Positions 6,077 through 13,242 of a DNA stretch of 16,903 nt are shown here, one piece after another. Source of the stretch: CAZMLC01 sp964567125 (GTDB lineage: Bacteria > Verrucomicrobiota > Kiritimatiellia > RFP12 > UBA1067); assembly GCA_964567125.1 (NCBI GenBank), contig CAZMLC010000062.1, positions 1 through 16,903 on the forward strand. The letters run 5' to 3'. The position numbers were made by a program, and so were the translations under genes. Under the pieces are notes generated by a model. The model was not told the DNA's origin. It saw only the letters and a program-made list of their open reading frames with translations, and ran no database searches. Within the stretch, counting starts at the first letter, position 1. Each line of letters begins with the position of its first letter.

Positions 6077-8320
6077 TTAGCGCGTCTCTAAGAATCCCTC
6101 CAGCTTGCGCATGCGGGTGGGATGACGCAACTTGCGCAACGCCTTTGCTTCGATCTGGCGAATACGCTCACGCGTCACATTGAACTGCTTGCCTACTTCC
6201 TCCAATGTGCGGGAAAAACCATCCGTCAGGCCAAACCGGTAATCAAGAACCTGTCTCTCCCGGTCAGCCAATGTGGTTAGAACTTCCTGCAACCGCTCCT
6301 TCAGCATACTGTAGGCTGTCATTTCTGAAGGACTCTCCGCTGACTTATCTTCGATAAAGTCGCCGAAATGCGCATCATCCCCATCGCCCACCGGGCTCTG
6401 CAACGAAATCGGTTGCTGCGCCATGCGGTAAACCGCACGTACGCGGTCAACGGGGATGTCCATCTCCTCTGCTGCTTCTTCCGGCGTCGGTTCACGACCA
6501 AGCTCCTGAACAAGCTTCTTCTGCACACGCAGCAGCTTGTTAATCGTTTCGATCATGTGAACTGGAATTCGGATCGTACGAGCCTGATCTGCAATCGCAC
6601 GCGTCGCGGCCTGCCGGATCCACCACGTTGCATACGTGCTGAATTTGTATCCGCGGCGATACTCGAATTTTTCAACGGCCTTCATGAGTCCCGTGTTTCC
6701 TTCCTGGATCAGGTCGAGGAAAGAAAGACCACGGTTCATGTATTTTTTCACGATACTGATCACCAGACGCAAATTGGCTTCAACCATCTCGGTACGAGCC
6801 TTTTGCCCGGATCTCAGGATATCGCGCAATTGTTCAAACGTTGACAGGAACTCATCAGCGTCCATGCCAAACTCATCTTCCAGCGCCTTCAGACGAATCT
6901 CGATTTCGCGCAACGTCTGGTTGCGTTTTTTCGTCTCACGCTGTTTTAAAAGCTTCTTCTGCTCGCTGAGCATGCTCTTGTACGGACGATAGATCTTCTC
7001 ATCGGCCTCCGTACAGAGGCTTTCCAAAATCTTCTGTTTGAAGTTTAAGCTGAAAAAGACATCGACTAAGTCATGCCGCGCCTTTTCAAGCGACTTCACG
7101 GCACGCGAACGTTTCGCGGGCACCTTGCTGGCAGCGCAGACGGCCTCGAATGCCGTGAGAATCTTCTTCTTCGCCGTCATCAGACTCTTCTTGATTTTGT
7201 CCACGCCCTCCATATAGGCATCGCGGCTGTCAGCGAATTTATCAGTCACCACACGGTCAAAGCGTTCCGTGCCCGTCTCCAGCTTATCGATCAATTCCAA
7301 GTAGAGCCGCGGCGTAAACGCGAAGCGATTGAAGAGATCGCGCTCCATGCTTTCGGCGTATTCAATGCGCTTACAGATTTCAACCTCCTGCTCGCGCGTC
7401 AACAGCGGGACCTGCCCCATCTGGTGCAGATACATGCGGATCGGATCATCAAAGAAGTCCATGCGGTTGCGCGAACCACGCTCGCCCCCTGCCTCCTGCT
7501 CGCTGCGGAAACGCTCCACTTCGGAGGCGTCGATAATCTCAATCTCCATACCGCGCAGAATCGCCAGGTACGACTCAATATCCGTTCCGTGAATGATCGA
7601 ACTGGGTAACGCCTCGTTGATATCGTCATAGGTCAAATAGCCGCCCTGATTCTCCGCCCGCTTGATGAGCATCTTGATCCGCTCACTGCGTTCCTCACGC
7701 TTGGCTTTCGCATCGTTGGCATCCGCATCCAGGACGAGTTCCGCAGGCTCGTATCCAACGGTGAACTCGGCGCCGTTGACCTCAAAGCGCATCTCATCGT
7801 TTTCCGCTTCTATGCCGCCATCCATGGCAAAGGCATCGACGCTGTCAATATCGTCAAGCGTCAGGAAATCGAACCCGTCAAGCCCAACCCCTTCAGCTTG
7901 TTTGGCAAGCTCCTCAGGATCGAAATTCATATCCTCCGGCGAAGGTTCTTCAACCTCCCCCGTTGTCTTTCCGACTACCTTTGCGGTTCCTTTTCCGGCC
8001 ACCTTTCCAGTTGCCTTTTCGGCGACCTTTTCGGTTGCTTTCCCGGCTACCTTTCCGGTGGCCTTTTCAGCTGCCTTTTCGGCCACCTTTACGACTGCGC
8101 CGCCTTTTTTCGCCGGCACAACCACCTGCGGCTTTACAACCTTGCCCTTTTTCGCGTGCTCCTTCTTATCCTCGACCGCACTGTCGGCCTCTTTCGACGC
8201 ATGCGGAGCGCTCTTTTTCGTGCTGCTCGCAGCGCCTTTTACGGTGGATGACTTTACTGCTGAAGCCTTTTTCGCAGCAGGCTTCGCACCATCTTTTTTC
8301 TTCGATTTTGATACGGACAT
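6077..8320 (-). CDS. rpoD: RNA polymerase primary sigma factor (sigma70/RpoD) with lysine-rich N-terminal tail
   Basis: The 747-residue protein is a housekeeping sigma factor. Region 1.1 lies at about 208-270 (with GGYLTYDDINEALP), region 1.2 at about 290-322 (DPIRMYLHQMGQVPLLTREQE) and a non-conserved insert at about 323-508. Regions 2.1-2.4 lie at about 511-590, with the core-binding and -10-reading motifs NLRLVISIVKKY, GLSFLDLIQEGNTGL and FSTYATWWIRQA. Region 3 follows. Region 4.2 is at about 705-735 and contains the -35-reading helix VTRERIRQIEAKALRKLR. About 200 residues precede region 1.1. The first 120 are Lys/Ala-rich, including eleven tandem four-residue repeats (78-121), followed by an acidic stretch (122-200). 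The start is supported by AAGGA 5 bases upstream and a good promoter. It heads an operon with the RRM protein and the histidine kinase. Confidence 0.97.
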   Translation of the reverse strand: MSVSKSKKKDGAKPAAKKASAVKSSTVKGAASSTKKSAPHASKEADSAVEDKKEHAKKGKVVKPQVVVPAKKGGAVVKVAEKAAEKATGKVAGKATEKVAEKATGKVAGKGTAKVVGKTTGEVEEPSPEDMNFDPEELAKQAEGVGLDGFDFLTLDDIDSVDAFAMDGGIEAENDEMRFEVNGAEFTVGYEPAELVLDADANDAKAKREERSERIKMLIKRAENQGGYLTYDDINEALPSSIIHGTDIESYLAILRGMEIEIIDASEVERFRSEQEAGGERGSRNRMDFFDDPIRMYLHQMGQVPLLTREQEVEICKRIEYAESMERDLFNRFAFTPRLYLELIDKLETGTERFDRVVTDKFADSRDAYMEGVDKIKKSLMTAKKKILTAFEAVCAASKVPAKRSRAVKSLEKARHDLVDVFFSLNFKQKILESLCTEADEKIYRPYKSMLSEQKKLLKQRETKKRNQTLREIEIRLKALEDEFGMDADEFLSTFEQLRDILRSGQKARTEMVEANLRLVISIVKKYMNRGLSFLDLIQEGNTGLMKAVEKFEYRRGYKFSTYATWWIRQAATRAIADQARTIRIPVHMIETINKLLRVQKKLVQELGREPTPEEAAEEMDIPVDRVRAVYRMAQQPISLQSPVGDGDDAHFGDFIEDKSAESPSEMTAYSMLKERLQEVLTTLADRERQVLDYRFGLTDGFSRTLEEVGKQFNVTRERIRQIEAKALRKLRHPTRMRKLEGFLETR
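7958..8089 (-). repeat. Eleven tandem 12-bp units in rpoD encoding Lys-x-x-Gly/Glu tetrapeptides
   Basis: The 132 bases divide exactly into eleven 12-base units with no gap. In coding order the tetrapeptides are KVAE, KAAE, KATG, KVAG, KATE, KVAE, KATG, KVAG, KGTA, KVVG and KTTG. A higher order is visible: KATG-KVAG occurs twice, separated by KATE-KVAE. The units vary at third positions as well as by amino acid, so the array is not a fresh expansion. Because 12 is a multiple of three, gain or loss of units would stay in frame. The peptide resembles the basic repeats of histone H1 and of chlamydial Hc2. Confidence 0.93.
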
Positions 8321-8325
8321 AAGGT

Positions 8326-8330
8326 TCCTT
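8326..8330 (-). promoter_or_regulatory. Ribosome binding site of rpoD
   Basis: AAGGA on the reverse strand lies 5 bases before the ATG at 8320 and fixes the start at the beginning of the Lys-rich tail. Confidence 0.8.
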
Positions 8331-8371
8331 TTCTCGGTTCACCCCTATCTTATAGAAAGAAATGAGCGATT

Positions 8372-8400
8372 AAAATACCGTTTTTAACCTCGCAAGTCAA
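8372..8400 (-). promoter_or_regulatory. Sigma70-type promoter of rpoD
   Basis: On the reverse strand, TTGACT (8395-8400) and TATTTT (8372-8377) are 17 bases apart. The start site would be near 8365, giving a leader of about 45 bases. An additional TATAAT (reverse strand, 8446-8451) lies further upstream without a convincing -35 and may be a second start. The 155 bases between the NapH-like gene and rpoD contain no clear terminator, so read-through from upstream is possible. Confidence 0.7.
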
Positions 8401-8475
8401 TGTAAGACGTATGCCGGCACGTTTTTCTTCATCCTTTTTCCCGAAATTATACGTCCTCCGGCCCATAAGCATCCA

Positions 8476-9747
8476 TCAGGTAAGATTCTTCGGACAGGCG
8501 GGATAGCAGCGTCCACACGCCACGCACCGGATCCGATCCGCTTCGTGCTGCGTCAACCTCCGCAACCGCGTGAGCTGCAACATGCGCAACGCCACGACAA
8601 ACCCTAAGAAACCTCCGGCCCATGCCGTTCCCAGCCGGAAGCGCGCCACCGTGGCAGCCGCACGGCCTGCCACCACCTCGGCATTTGCACCGTTACGCCG
8701 CGCAGCCTCGATATCGACCAGCCCCTCCTCGCTCCCATTCCGAGCCGCCTGCTCGAACGCCGCCTGCTGAATCACGTCAGGATGCGCAGAGGCCACCACA
8801 CGTCCGGCCAACCACCCCAGTACGCAGCCCCCGGCAACAACAACCGGTGCCAGCACCATCAATCGCACAAAACGCCTGAACTGGAAGGTTCGCGCACGCT
8901 CGGGCAACGGCTCACGCGGCATGACGATCGCCTGCACAGGGCAAACTCCGGTGCAGAGCCGGCAGTTGATGCAGGTTTCCTGCGTGATTTCAAACCGTTT
9001 CCAGCCTACGCGCGCGCACCATTCTAAAAGAACACCATACGGACAAAAATAGCGGCAATAGGGCCGCGCGATCACCATACCGACCAGCAGCACCGCCACG
9101 CCCACCAGAATCATGGACAGCGGCGCGCTGCGCCGGAAGAGTCCAACAAAGGGATCGCTGCGGCAGATCAGATACCCTGCACCATTCACAGCCGCAACAA
9201 TGCCAATGCCGAGCACCGTGATGGGAATGAGCCGCAACACCGCGTCCACACGACGTGGAACCTGCACGGGATGGATGACGAAAAACTCCTGAAGCATGCC
9301 CAACGGACAGACCGCACCACAGAAAACCCGTCCAAAAAAGAGTGCAAACAACAAGGGTAATACAAAAATCGCCGCCGCATAAACAGGCAACCCGCCCCCC
9401 TGCCACGCGGCCGCCACAACGTTCTGTGTCGCACCCACGGGACAGAGACACCCCTGACGCACAAAACCAAAAAACAACAATGAAAAACCTGAGAAAACCA
9501 GGATCCAACGCCGCGACCGCACCCGGTAAATCAACACGGTCGCCACCGTCAACGCCAACGCCAACATGGCCACATCCGCCCAGGGCGCCAGTAATTCCTG
9601 CACAGGCGGATTCGGCACCGTCGGTGCAGTGTACGCCGACTCAAACTGCGGTTTAGGAAACCGTGATTCCGCGCAAACCTGATTGCTGCAGAGCCCCCCC
9701 AACACACTTACGATCCCCCACGCTACGCGTCCGATCCGCTGCCTCAT
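8476..9747 (-). CDS. Polytopic NapH/NosR-like membrane iron-sulfur protein
   Basis: The protein has 423 residues from the chosen start. It has an N-terminal hydrophobic or signal-like segment, several membrane helices (about 58-75, 80-96, 121-138, 170-190, 210-227, 295-318, 375-390) and cysteine motifs typical of the NapH/NosR/CcoG group. These are CLCP (100-103), two CxxxCP motifs (FCGAVCPLG 142-150; YCRYFCPYG 230-238) and two ferredoxin-type CxxCxxCxxxCP clusters (259-270 and 408-419). Such proteins pass electrons from membrane quinol towards a periplasmic partner. A longer reading from 9837 exists, but the ATG at 9747 overlaps the stop of the preceding ferredoxin gene (ATGA) and has AAGGAG 5 bases upstream. 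No nitrate, nitrous oxide or other reductase is visible nearby, so the electron acceptor is unknown. Confidence 0.85.
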   Translation of the reverse strand: MRQRIGRVAWGIVSVLGGLCSNQVCAESRFPKPQFESAYTAPTVPNPPVQELLAPWADVAMLALALTVATVLIYRVRSRRWILVFSGFSLLFFGFVRQGCLCPVGATQNVVAAAWQGGGLPVYAAAIFVLPLLFALFFGRVFCGAVCPLGMLQEFFVIHPVQVPRRVDAVLRLIPITVLGIGIVAAVNGAGYLICRSDPFVGLFRRSAPLSMILVGVAVLLVGMVIARPYCRYFCPYGVLLEWCARVGWKRFEITQETCINCRLCTGVCPVQAIVMPREPLPERARTFQFRRFVRLMVLAPVVVAGGCVLGWLAGRVVASAHPDVIQQAAFEQAARNGSEEGLVDIEAARRNGANAEVVAGRAAATVARFRLGTAWAGGFLGFVVALRMLQLTRLRRLTQHEADRIRCVACGRCYPACPKNLT

Positions 9748-10304
9748 AGCTTCTCCTTCAGCAGGTAAGGGGCCTCGACGGGAACGCGCGTAAACGCCTG
9801 CGCAGGGCAGCGCTCCGCAATGCGGCAGGTGTTGCAATGGACACAGCGGTCATGGCGCACCTGAAGGTAAAGCGAGCCATTACCAAAATTGGTGCAGCTC
9901 TTGACGCAAAGTCCGCATCCCGTGCAGAGTGACTCGTTAATGGTATATTCGAAATACGGCGCCTCAATGAATTTGCGTAAAATCGCACCGGTCGGACAGA
10001 TCTGATTTTCGGCGGACTCATCTAAACGCGGCGCATTCGGCTTAAAATACCCGAAACACAGCTTGCAATATCCGCACATCTCAATGCCGTGTACGCACTT
10101 GACCGCAGAAGGTTGCAGCACGCACTCGGTTTCGCACCGCCCACATTGAATGCACTTGCGCGGATCAAGTTGCCAGACTGATCCCCCCCGCAAAACGCGC
10201 CGCCCTGTTGCGCGGAAAAGCAAGGCAGCGATCACACCGCCTGTTCCCGCACGAAGCGCCCAGGCTAAGAGATTGCGCCGCGAAAAAGTCTGCTCATTTT
10301 GCAT
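9744..10304 (-). CDS. Tat-exported four-cluster ferredoxin, NapG/MauM-like
   Basis: The protein has 186 residues from the ATG at 10304. The N terminus carries a twin-arginine motif FSRRNLLAW (7-15) followed by a hydrophobic stretch, so it is probably folded with its clusters and exported or anchored by Tat. Four cysteine groups follow: C51-C54-C57-C61, C77-C80-C83 with C103-Pro, C127-C130-C133-C137, and C154-C157-C160 with C166-Pro. This is the four [4Fe-4S] pattern of NapG/MauM ferredoxins. Its stop overlaps the NapH-like start, matching the usual NapG-NapH pairing. A GTG start at 10352 would add 16 residues, but the region between holds a promoter-like sequence, so the ATG is preferred. Confidence 0.85.
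   Translation of the reverse strand: MQNEQTFSRRNLLAWALRAGTGGVIAALLFRATGRRVLRGGSVWQLDPRKCIQCGRCETECVLQPSAVKCVHGIEMCGYCKLCFGYFKPNAPRLDESAENQICPTGAILRKFIEAPYFEYTINESLCTGCGLCVKSCTNFGNGSLYLQVRHDRCVHCNTCRIAERCPAQAFTRVPVEAPYLLKEKL
9753..9758 (-). promoter_or_regulatory. Ribosome binding site that sets the NapH-like start
   Basis: AAGGAG on the reverse strand, inside the last codons of the ferredoxin gene, lies 5 bases before the ATG at 9747. Together with the ATGA overlap it favours 9747 over the upstream in-frame start at 9837. Confidence 0.85.
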
Positions 10305-10311
10305 GACGCCT

Positions 10312-10340
10312 ATCGTACCCTTTCTTCGCACAAGGGTCAA
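10312..10340 (-). promoter_or_regulatory. Promoter of the NapGH-like pair, possibly giving a leaderless transcript
   Basis: On the reverse strand, TTGACC (10335-10340) and TACGAT (10312-10317) are 17 bases apart. The ATG at 10304 begins only 7 bases after the -10 box, where transcription itself would start. Either the message is leaderless, or an additional promoter lies further upstream in 10341-10440. Confidence 0.55.
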
Positions 10341-10413
10341 GAGACGGTACACAATCCAATATGCTTTTTTGACGGATTTTGCAGTGCGAATCGGCCCGGA
10401 TAATGCCCCAAAC

Positions 10414-10431
10414 CATTTTCAAAAGAAAATG
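10414..10431. repeat. Inverted repeat in the divergent promoter region
   Basis: CATTTTC (10414-10420) and GAAAATG (10425-10431) flank AAAA. The centre lies about 53 bases upstream of the predicted aminotransferase start site and beside its -35 box, a plausible position for a regulator site. No regulator can be named. Confidence 0.5.
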
Positions 10432-10440
10432 AAAATGCTG

Positions 10441-10469
10441 TTGACGCTCCCCCCTCTTTTCACTATAGT
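10441..10469 (+). promoter_or_regulatory. Strong sigma70-type promoter of the aminotransferase-citrate synthase operon
   Basis: TTGACG (10441-10446) and TATAGT (10464-10469) are separated by 17 bases. Both differ from consensus at one position only. The start site would be near 10476, giving a leader of about 64 bases before the ATG at 10540, which has a CAGGAG ribosome site. Confidence 0.8.
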
Positions 10470-10539
10470 ACTTTCCCCATACGGAAAAACATGCACGCGT
10501 TGCGTGTGCGTAACCTAGTGTCGCCCAGGAGCCAAAAAC

Positions 10540-11847
10540 ATGTCGAAAACGTTGCACCCGCTAGCGGTTGCCTTGAATACTGAACTTTCCGCCAAGAAAA
10601 GCACTCTCCTTGACTTTTTCTCAAAACGTGGAAAGCGCGCGTATTTCCCCTCAAAGGGTATCCTCGGACAGAGCGCAGAGGCTAAAGATGCAACGATCAA
10701 CGCGACAATCGGCACCGCCTTTGAGGAGGATGGTTCGCCCCTCTGCCTGGAAAGTGCGGAAGCCATCATCAACCTGCCTTCAACCGCGTTTCTGTATACC
10801 CCCAGCTTCGGTCTGCCGCAAATTCGCACCCACTGGCAGAAGATGATGTTGGAAAAGAACCCGAGCCTCACCGGGAAACACTTCAGCCTGCCCGTGGTGA
10901 CGCACGCGCTCACACACGGACTCAGCGTTGCGGGCTTCCTTTTTCTCGATCCAAACGATCCGGTCATCCTTCCTGACCTTTACTGGGATAACTATGAGCT
11001 GCTCTTCGAGGACGCCTTTGGCGCCACGCTGAAACGCTTCCCGATGTTCGACAAGAAGGGCGCCTTTAACGTCACGGCCATGCAGGAACTCCTGCTCGGT
11101 CCCGGCGAAAAGAAAGTCGTCATCCTGAACTTCCCTAATAATCCGACCGGCTATACCGCGACGCATGCGGATGCCATTGCGATCCGCAAGGCGCTGCTGA
11201 AAGCAGCCAAAGCCGGCAAGAAAGTCGTCGTGCTGCTGGACGATGCCTATTTCGGCTTAGTCTACGAGCCAGGCATCTGCACCGAATCGCTCTTCGGTTC
11301 ACTCTGCGATTTGCACCGCAATATCCTGGCCGTCAAACTTGACGGACCGACCAAGGAAGATTATGTCTGGGGTATCCGCGTAGGATTTATCACCTTCGGC
11401 TCCAAAAGCGCCACCCCTGCACAGTACAAGGCGTTGGAATCAAAAGCGGCAGGCGTGGTTCGCGGTTCGATCTCGAATTGTTCCAGCTTGGGTCAGCACC
11501 TGCTGCTGAAAACCTACACGCATCCCGAATATAAGAAACAGAAACACATCAAGTTCGATATTTTGAAATGCCGCTACGAACGGATTAAAGAGATCCTCGC
11601 CGCGCATCCGGAATATACCCGTTCGTTCACGGCAATGCCGTGTAACTCGGGCTATTTCATGTGTATTAAACCAACGATTGATCCTGAAACCTTGCGCAAG
11701 CACCTGCTTGAAACGAAAAAGACGGGCGTTATTGTTCTCTCCGGCCTCGTGCGTATCGCCTTCTCCGCTGTTCCCACCGTAAAGCTCGACGCACTCTTCG
11801 CCAATATCCATGACGCCGTCCAAGAACTCACCAACAAAAGGAAATGA
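10540..11847 (+). CDS. PLP-dependent aminotransferase, class I/II (fold type I)
   Basis: The 435-residue protein shows the class I/II signature residues. NFPNNPTGY (197-205) contains the Asn that contacts the PLP ring, DDAYFGL (234-240) supplies the Asp/Tyr pair, and Lys272 lies in DGPTKEDYVWGIRVGF, where the Schiff-base lysine is followed by the G-x-R-x-G pattern. Arg405 in LVRIAFS fits the substrate-carboxylate arginine. The length is within the family range. The amino-acid substrate cannot be read from motifs. Being immediately upstream of citrate synthase suggests a link between TCA-cycle carbon and glutamate or aspartate metabolism, but that is inference. CAGGAG precedes the ATG. The stop overlaps or abuts the next gene. 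Confidence 0.9.
   Translation: MSKTLHPLAVALNTELSAKKSTLLDFFSKRGKRAYFPSKGILGQSAEAKDATINATIGTAFEEDGSPLCLESAEAIINLPSTAFLYTPSFGLPQIRTHWQKMMLEKNPSLTGKHFSLPVVTHALTHGLSVAGFLFLDPNDPVILPDLYWDNYELLFEDAFGATLKRFPMFDKKGAFNVTAMQELLLGPGEKKVVILNFPNNPTGYTATHADAIAIRKALLKAAKAGKKVVVLLDDAYFGLVYEPGICTESLFGSLCDLHRNILAVKLDGPTKEDYVWGIRVGFITFGSKSATPAQYKALESKAAGVVRGSISNCSSLGQHLLLKTYTHPEYKKQKHIKFDILKCRYERIKEILAAHPEYTRSFTAMPCNSGYFMCIKPTIDPETLRKHLLETKKTGVIVLSGLVRIAFSAVPTVKLDALFANIHDAVQELTNKRK
11838..11843 (+). promoter_or_regulatory. Ribosome binding site deciding the citrate synthase start
   Basis: AAGGAA lies directly before the ATG at 11844 (core AGGA one base away, too close) and 10 bases from its core to the ATG at 11853. 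The spacing favours 11853. Confidence 0.6.
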
Positions 11848-11852
11848 CGCCT

Positions 11853-13241
11853 ATGGCCCCAAAAAAACACCCTGCCCAAACGCCGAGCCCCGAAGTCGCA
11901 ACGCTGACGTTCCGCGGCAAGACGATTGAGCTCCCAGTGGTGACCGGATCAGAGAATGAACCCGCCATCGACATCAGCCGCCTCCGCAAGGAAACAGGAG
12001 CCGTTACGCTTGATTACGGTTATCTCAATACCGGTTCGTGCGCCAGCGCCATTACGTATTTGGATGGAGAAAAAGGTATTTTGCGTTATCGCGGCTATCC
12101 AGTTGAAGAGCTGGCAGCCAAGTCGCGCTTCGTCGAAGTCGCCTACCTGTTGATCAATGGCCATATGCCGAACCCGAAGGAACGCGTCCAGTGGTCATCC
12201 CTGCTGAACCACCACTCTATGATCCACGAGGACATGAGCCGCTTTTTCCGCCAGTTTCCGGAAACCGCTCATCCCATGGCCGTGCTTTCCGCCATGGTGG
12301 TTTCGCTCTCGACCTTCTACCCGGAACTCTCGCAGCATCGCCCCGATGAACCGGAAGAGGCGATCAATATCGCCGCGACACGCCTGATGAGCAAAGTGCG
12401 CACCTTGGCGGCCTTCTCCTACAAGAAAGCGATCGGCGAGCCCTTTGTCTATCCCCGCTACGACCTGAAGTATTGCGCAAACTTTCTGAACATGATGTTC
12501 AGTTCGCCGGTGAACAAGTATGAGATCCATCCGGAGGTGGTCAAGGCACTGAACGTGCTGCTGATCCTTCACGCGGATCACGAACAGAACTGTTCAACCT
12601 CTGCGGTGCGCCTGGTCGGCAGCGCGCGCGTGAACCTCTACGCGTCGGTCGCGGCAGGTATCTGCGCCCTGTGGGGACCGCTCCACGGCGGCGCGAACCA
12701 GATGGTGCTCGAGATGCTGGATGGGATCATCAAGAGCGGCCAATCCGTCAAGCAGTTCGTCGAGACCGTCAAAGCCTCCAAGGGCAAGGAACTGCTCTAC
12801 GGCTTCGGCCATCGCGTCTACAAGACCTATGATCCGCGCGCAAAGATCATCAAGCAGACCTGTGACCGCGTGCTCAAGACCTTGAAATGCGATGATCAGT
12901 TGCTCGACATCGCCCATGAACTGGAGCAGATCGCCATAACCGATGAGTACTTCATCAAGCGCAATCTCTATCCGAACGTCGATTTCTACAGCGGCATCAT
13001 TTACCGCTCCATCGGAATTCCGCGCGAAATGTTCACCGTGATGTTCGCGCTTGGACGCCTCCCCGGCTGGATCGCCCAGTGGAAGGAAGCGCGCGAAGAT
13101 CCGCGCTTTAAGCTGCAACGTCCGCGCCAGATCTACAGCGGGCCCACCCGCCGCCATCTGCAAGCGGAATTCATCAGCAAGGAGACGGGCAAAGCACCGA
13201 AAGTGGAACGCCCGCCTACCCGCGATACGCTGGAGTTCTAA
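11853..13241 (+). CDS. gltA: Citrate synthase, hexameric type II (GltA-like)
   Basis: This enzyme condenses acetyl-CoA and oxaloacetate to citrate in the cytoplasm. The 462-residue protein carries all landmarks: LRYRGYPVEEL (77-87), LHADHEQNCSTS (239-250), GPLHGGAN with catalytic His278, GFGHRVYK with catalytic His320, and NVDFYSG with catalytic Asp377. It is slightly longer than E. coli GltA because of a polar C-terminal tail of about 25 residues after YSGPTRR. An alternative start at 11844 forms ATGA with the aminotransferase stop and adds three residues, but its ribosome site is too near. The gene is translationally close to the aminotransferase and one base from the next gene. The related 2-methylcitrate synthase is less likely given the close match to GltA motifs and length. 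Confidence 0.95.
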   Translation: MAPKKHPAQTPSPEVATLTFRGKTIELPVVTGSENEPAIDISRLRKETGAVTLDYGYLNTGSCASAITYLDGEKGILRYRGYPVEELAAKSRFVEVAYLLINGHMPNPKERVQWSSLLNHHSMIHEDMSRFFRQFPETAHPMAVLSAMVVSLSTFYPELSQHRPDEPEEAINIAATRLMSKVRTLAAFSYKKAIGEPFVYPRYDLKYCANFLNMMFSSPVNKYEIHPEVVKALNVLLILHADHEQNCSTSAVRLVGSARVNLYASVAAGICALWGPLHGGANQMVLEMLDGIIKSGQSVKQFVETVKASKGKELLYGFGHRVYKTYDPRAKIIKQTCDRVLKTLKCDDQLLDIAHELEQIAITDEYFIKRNLYPNVDFYSGIIYRSIGIPREMFTVMFALGRLPGWIAQWKEAREDPRFKLQRPRQIYSGPTRRHLQAEFISKETGKAPKVERPPTRDTLEF

Positions 13242-13242
13242 G

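Noticed and set aside
7662..8387. Rightward Phe/Ser/Pro-rich reading frame opposite the rpoD tail
   Set aside because: It is the shadow of the lysine repeat array and has no ribosome site or domain.
8407..8422. Apparent palindrome around TGCCGGCA upstream of the rpoD promoter
   Set aside because: Only the 8-bp core is symmetric; the outer ACGT pair is off-centre by one base, so it is not a proper dyad.
9748..9837. Upstream extension of the NapH-like protein (30 extra residues from 9837)
   Set aside because: It lies inside the ferredoxin gene, while the ATG at 9747 has AAGGAG at good spacing and an ATGA overlap.
13051..13242. Upstream extension of the secreted beta-sandwich protein
   Set aside because: It lies wholly within citrate synthase, encodes an Arg/Ser/Ala-rich shadow sequence and would bury a clear signal peptide.
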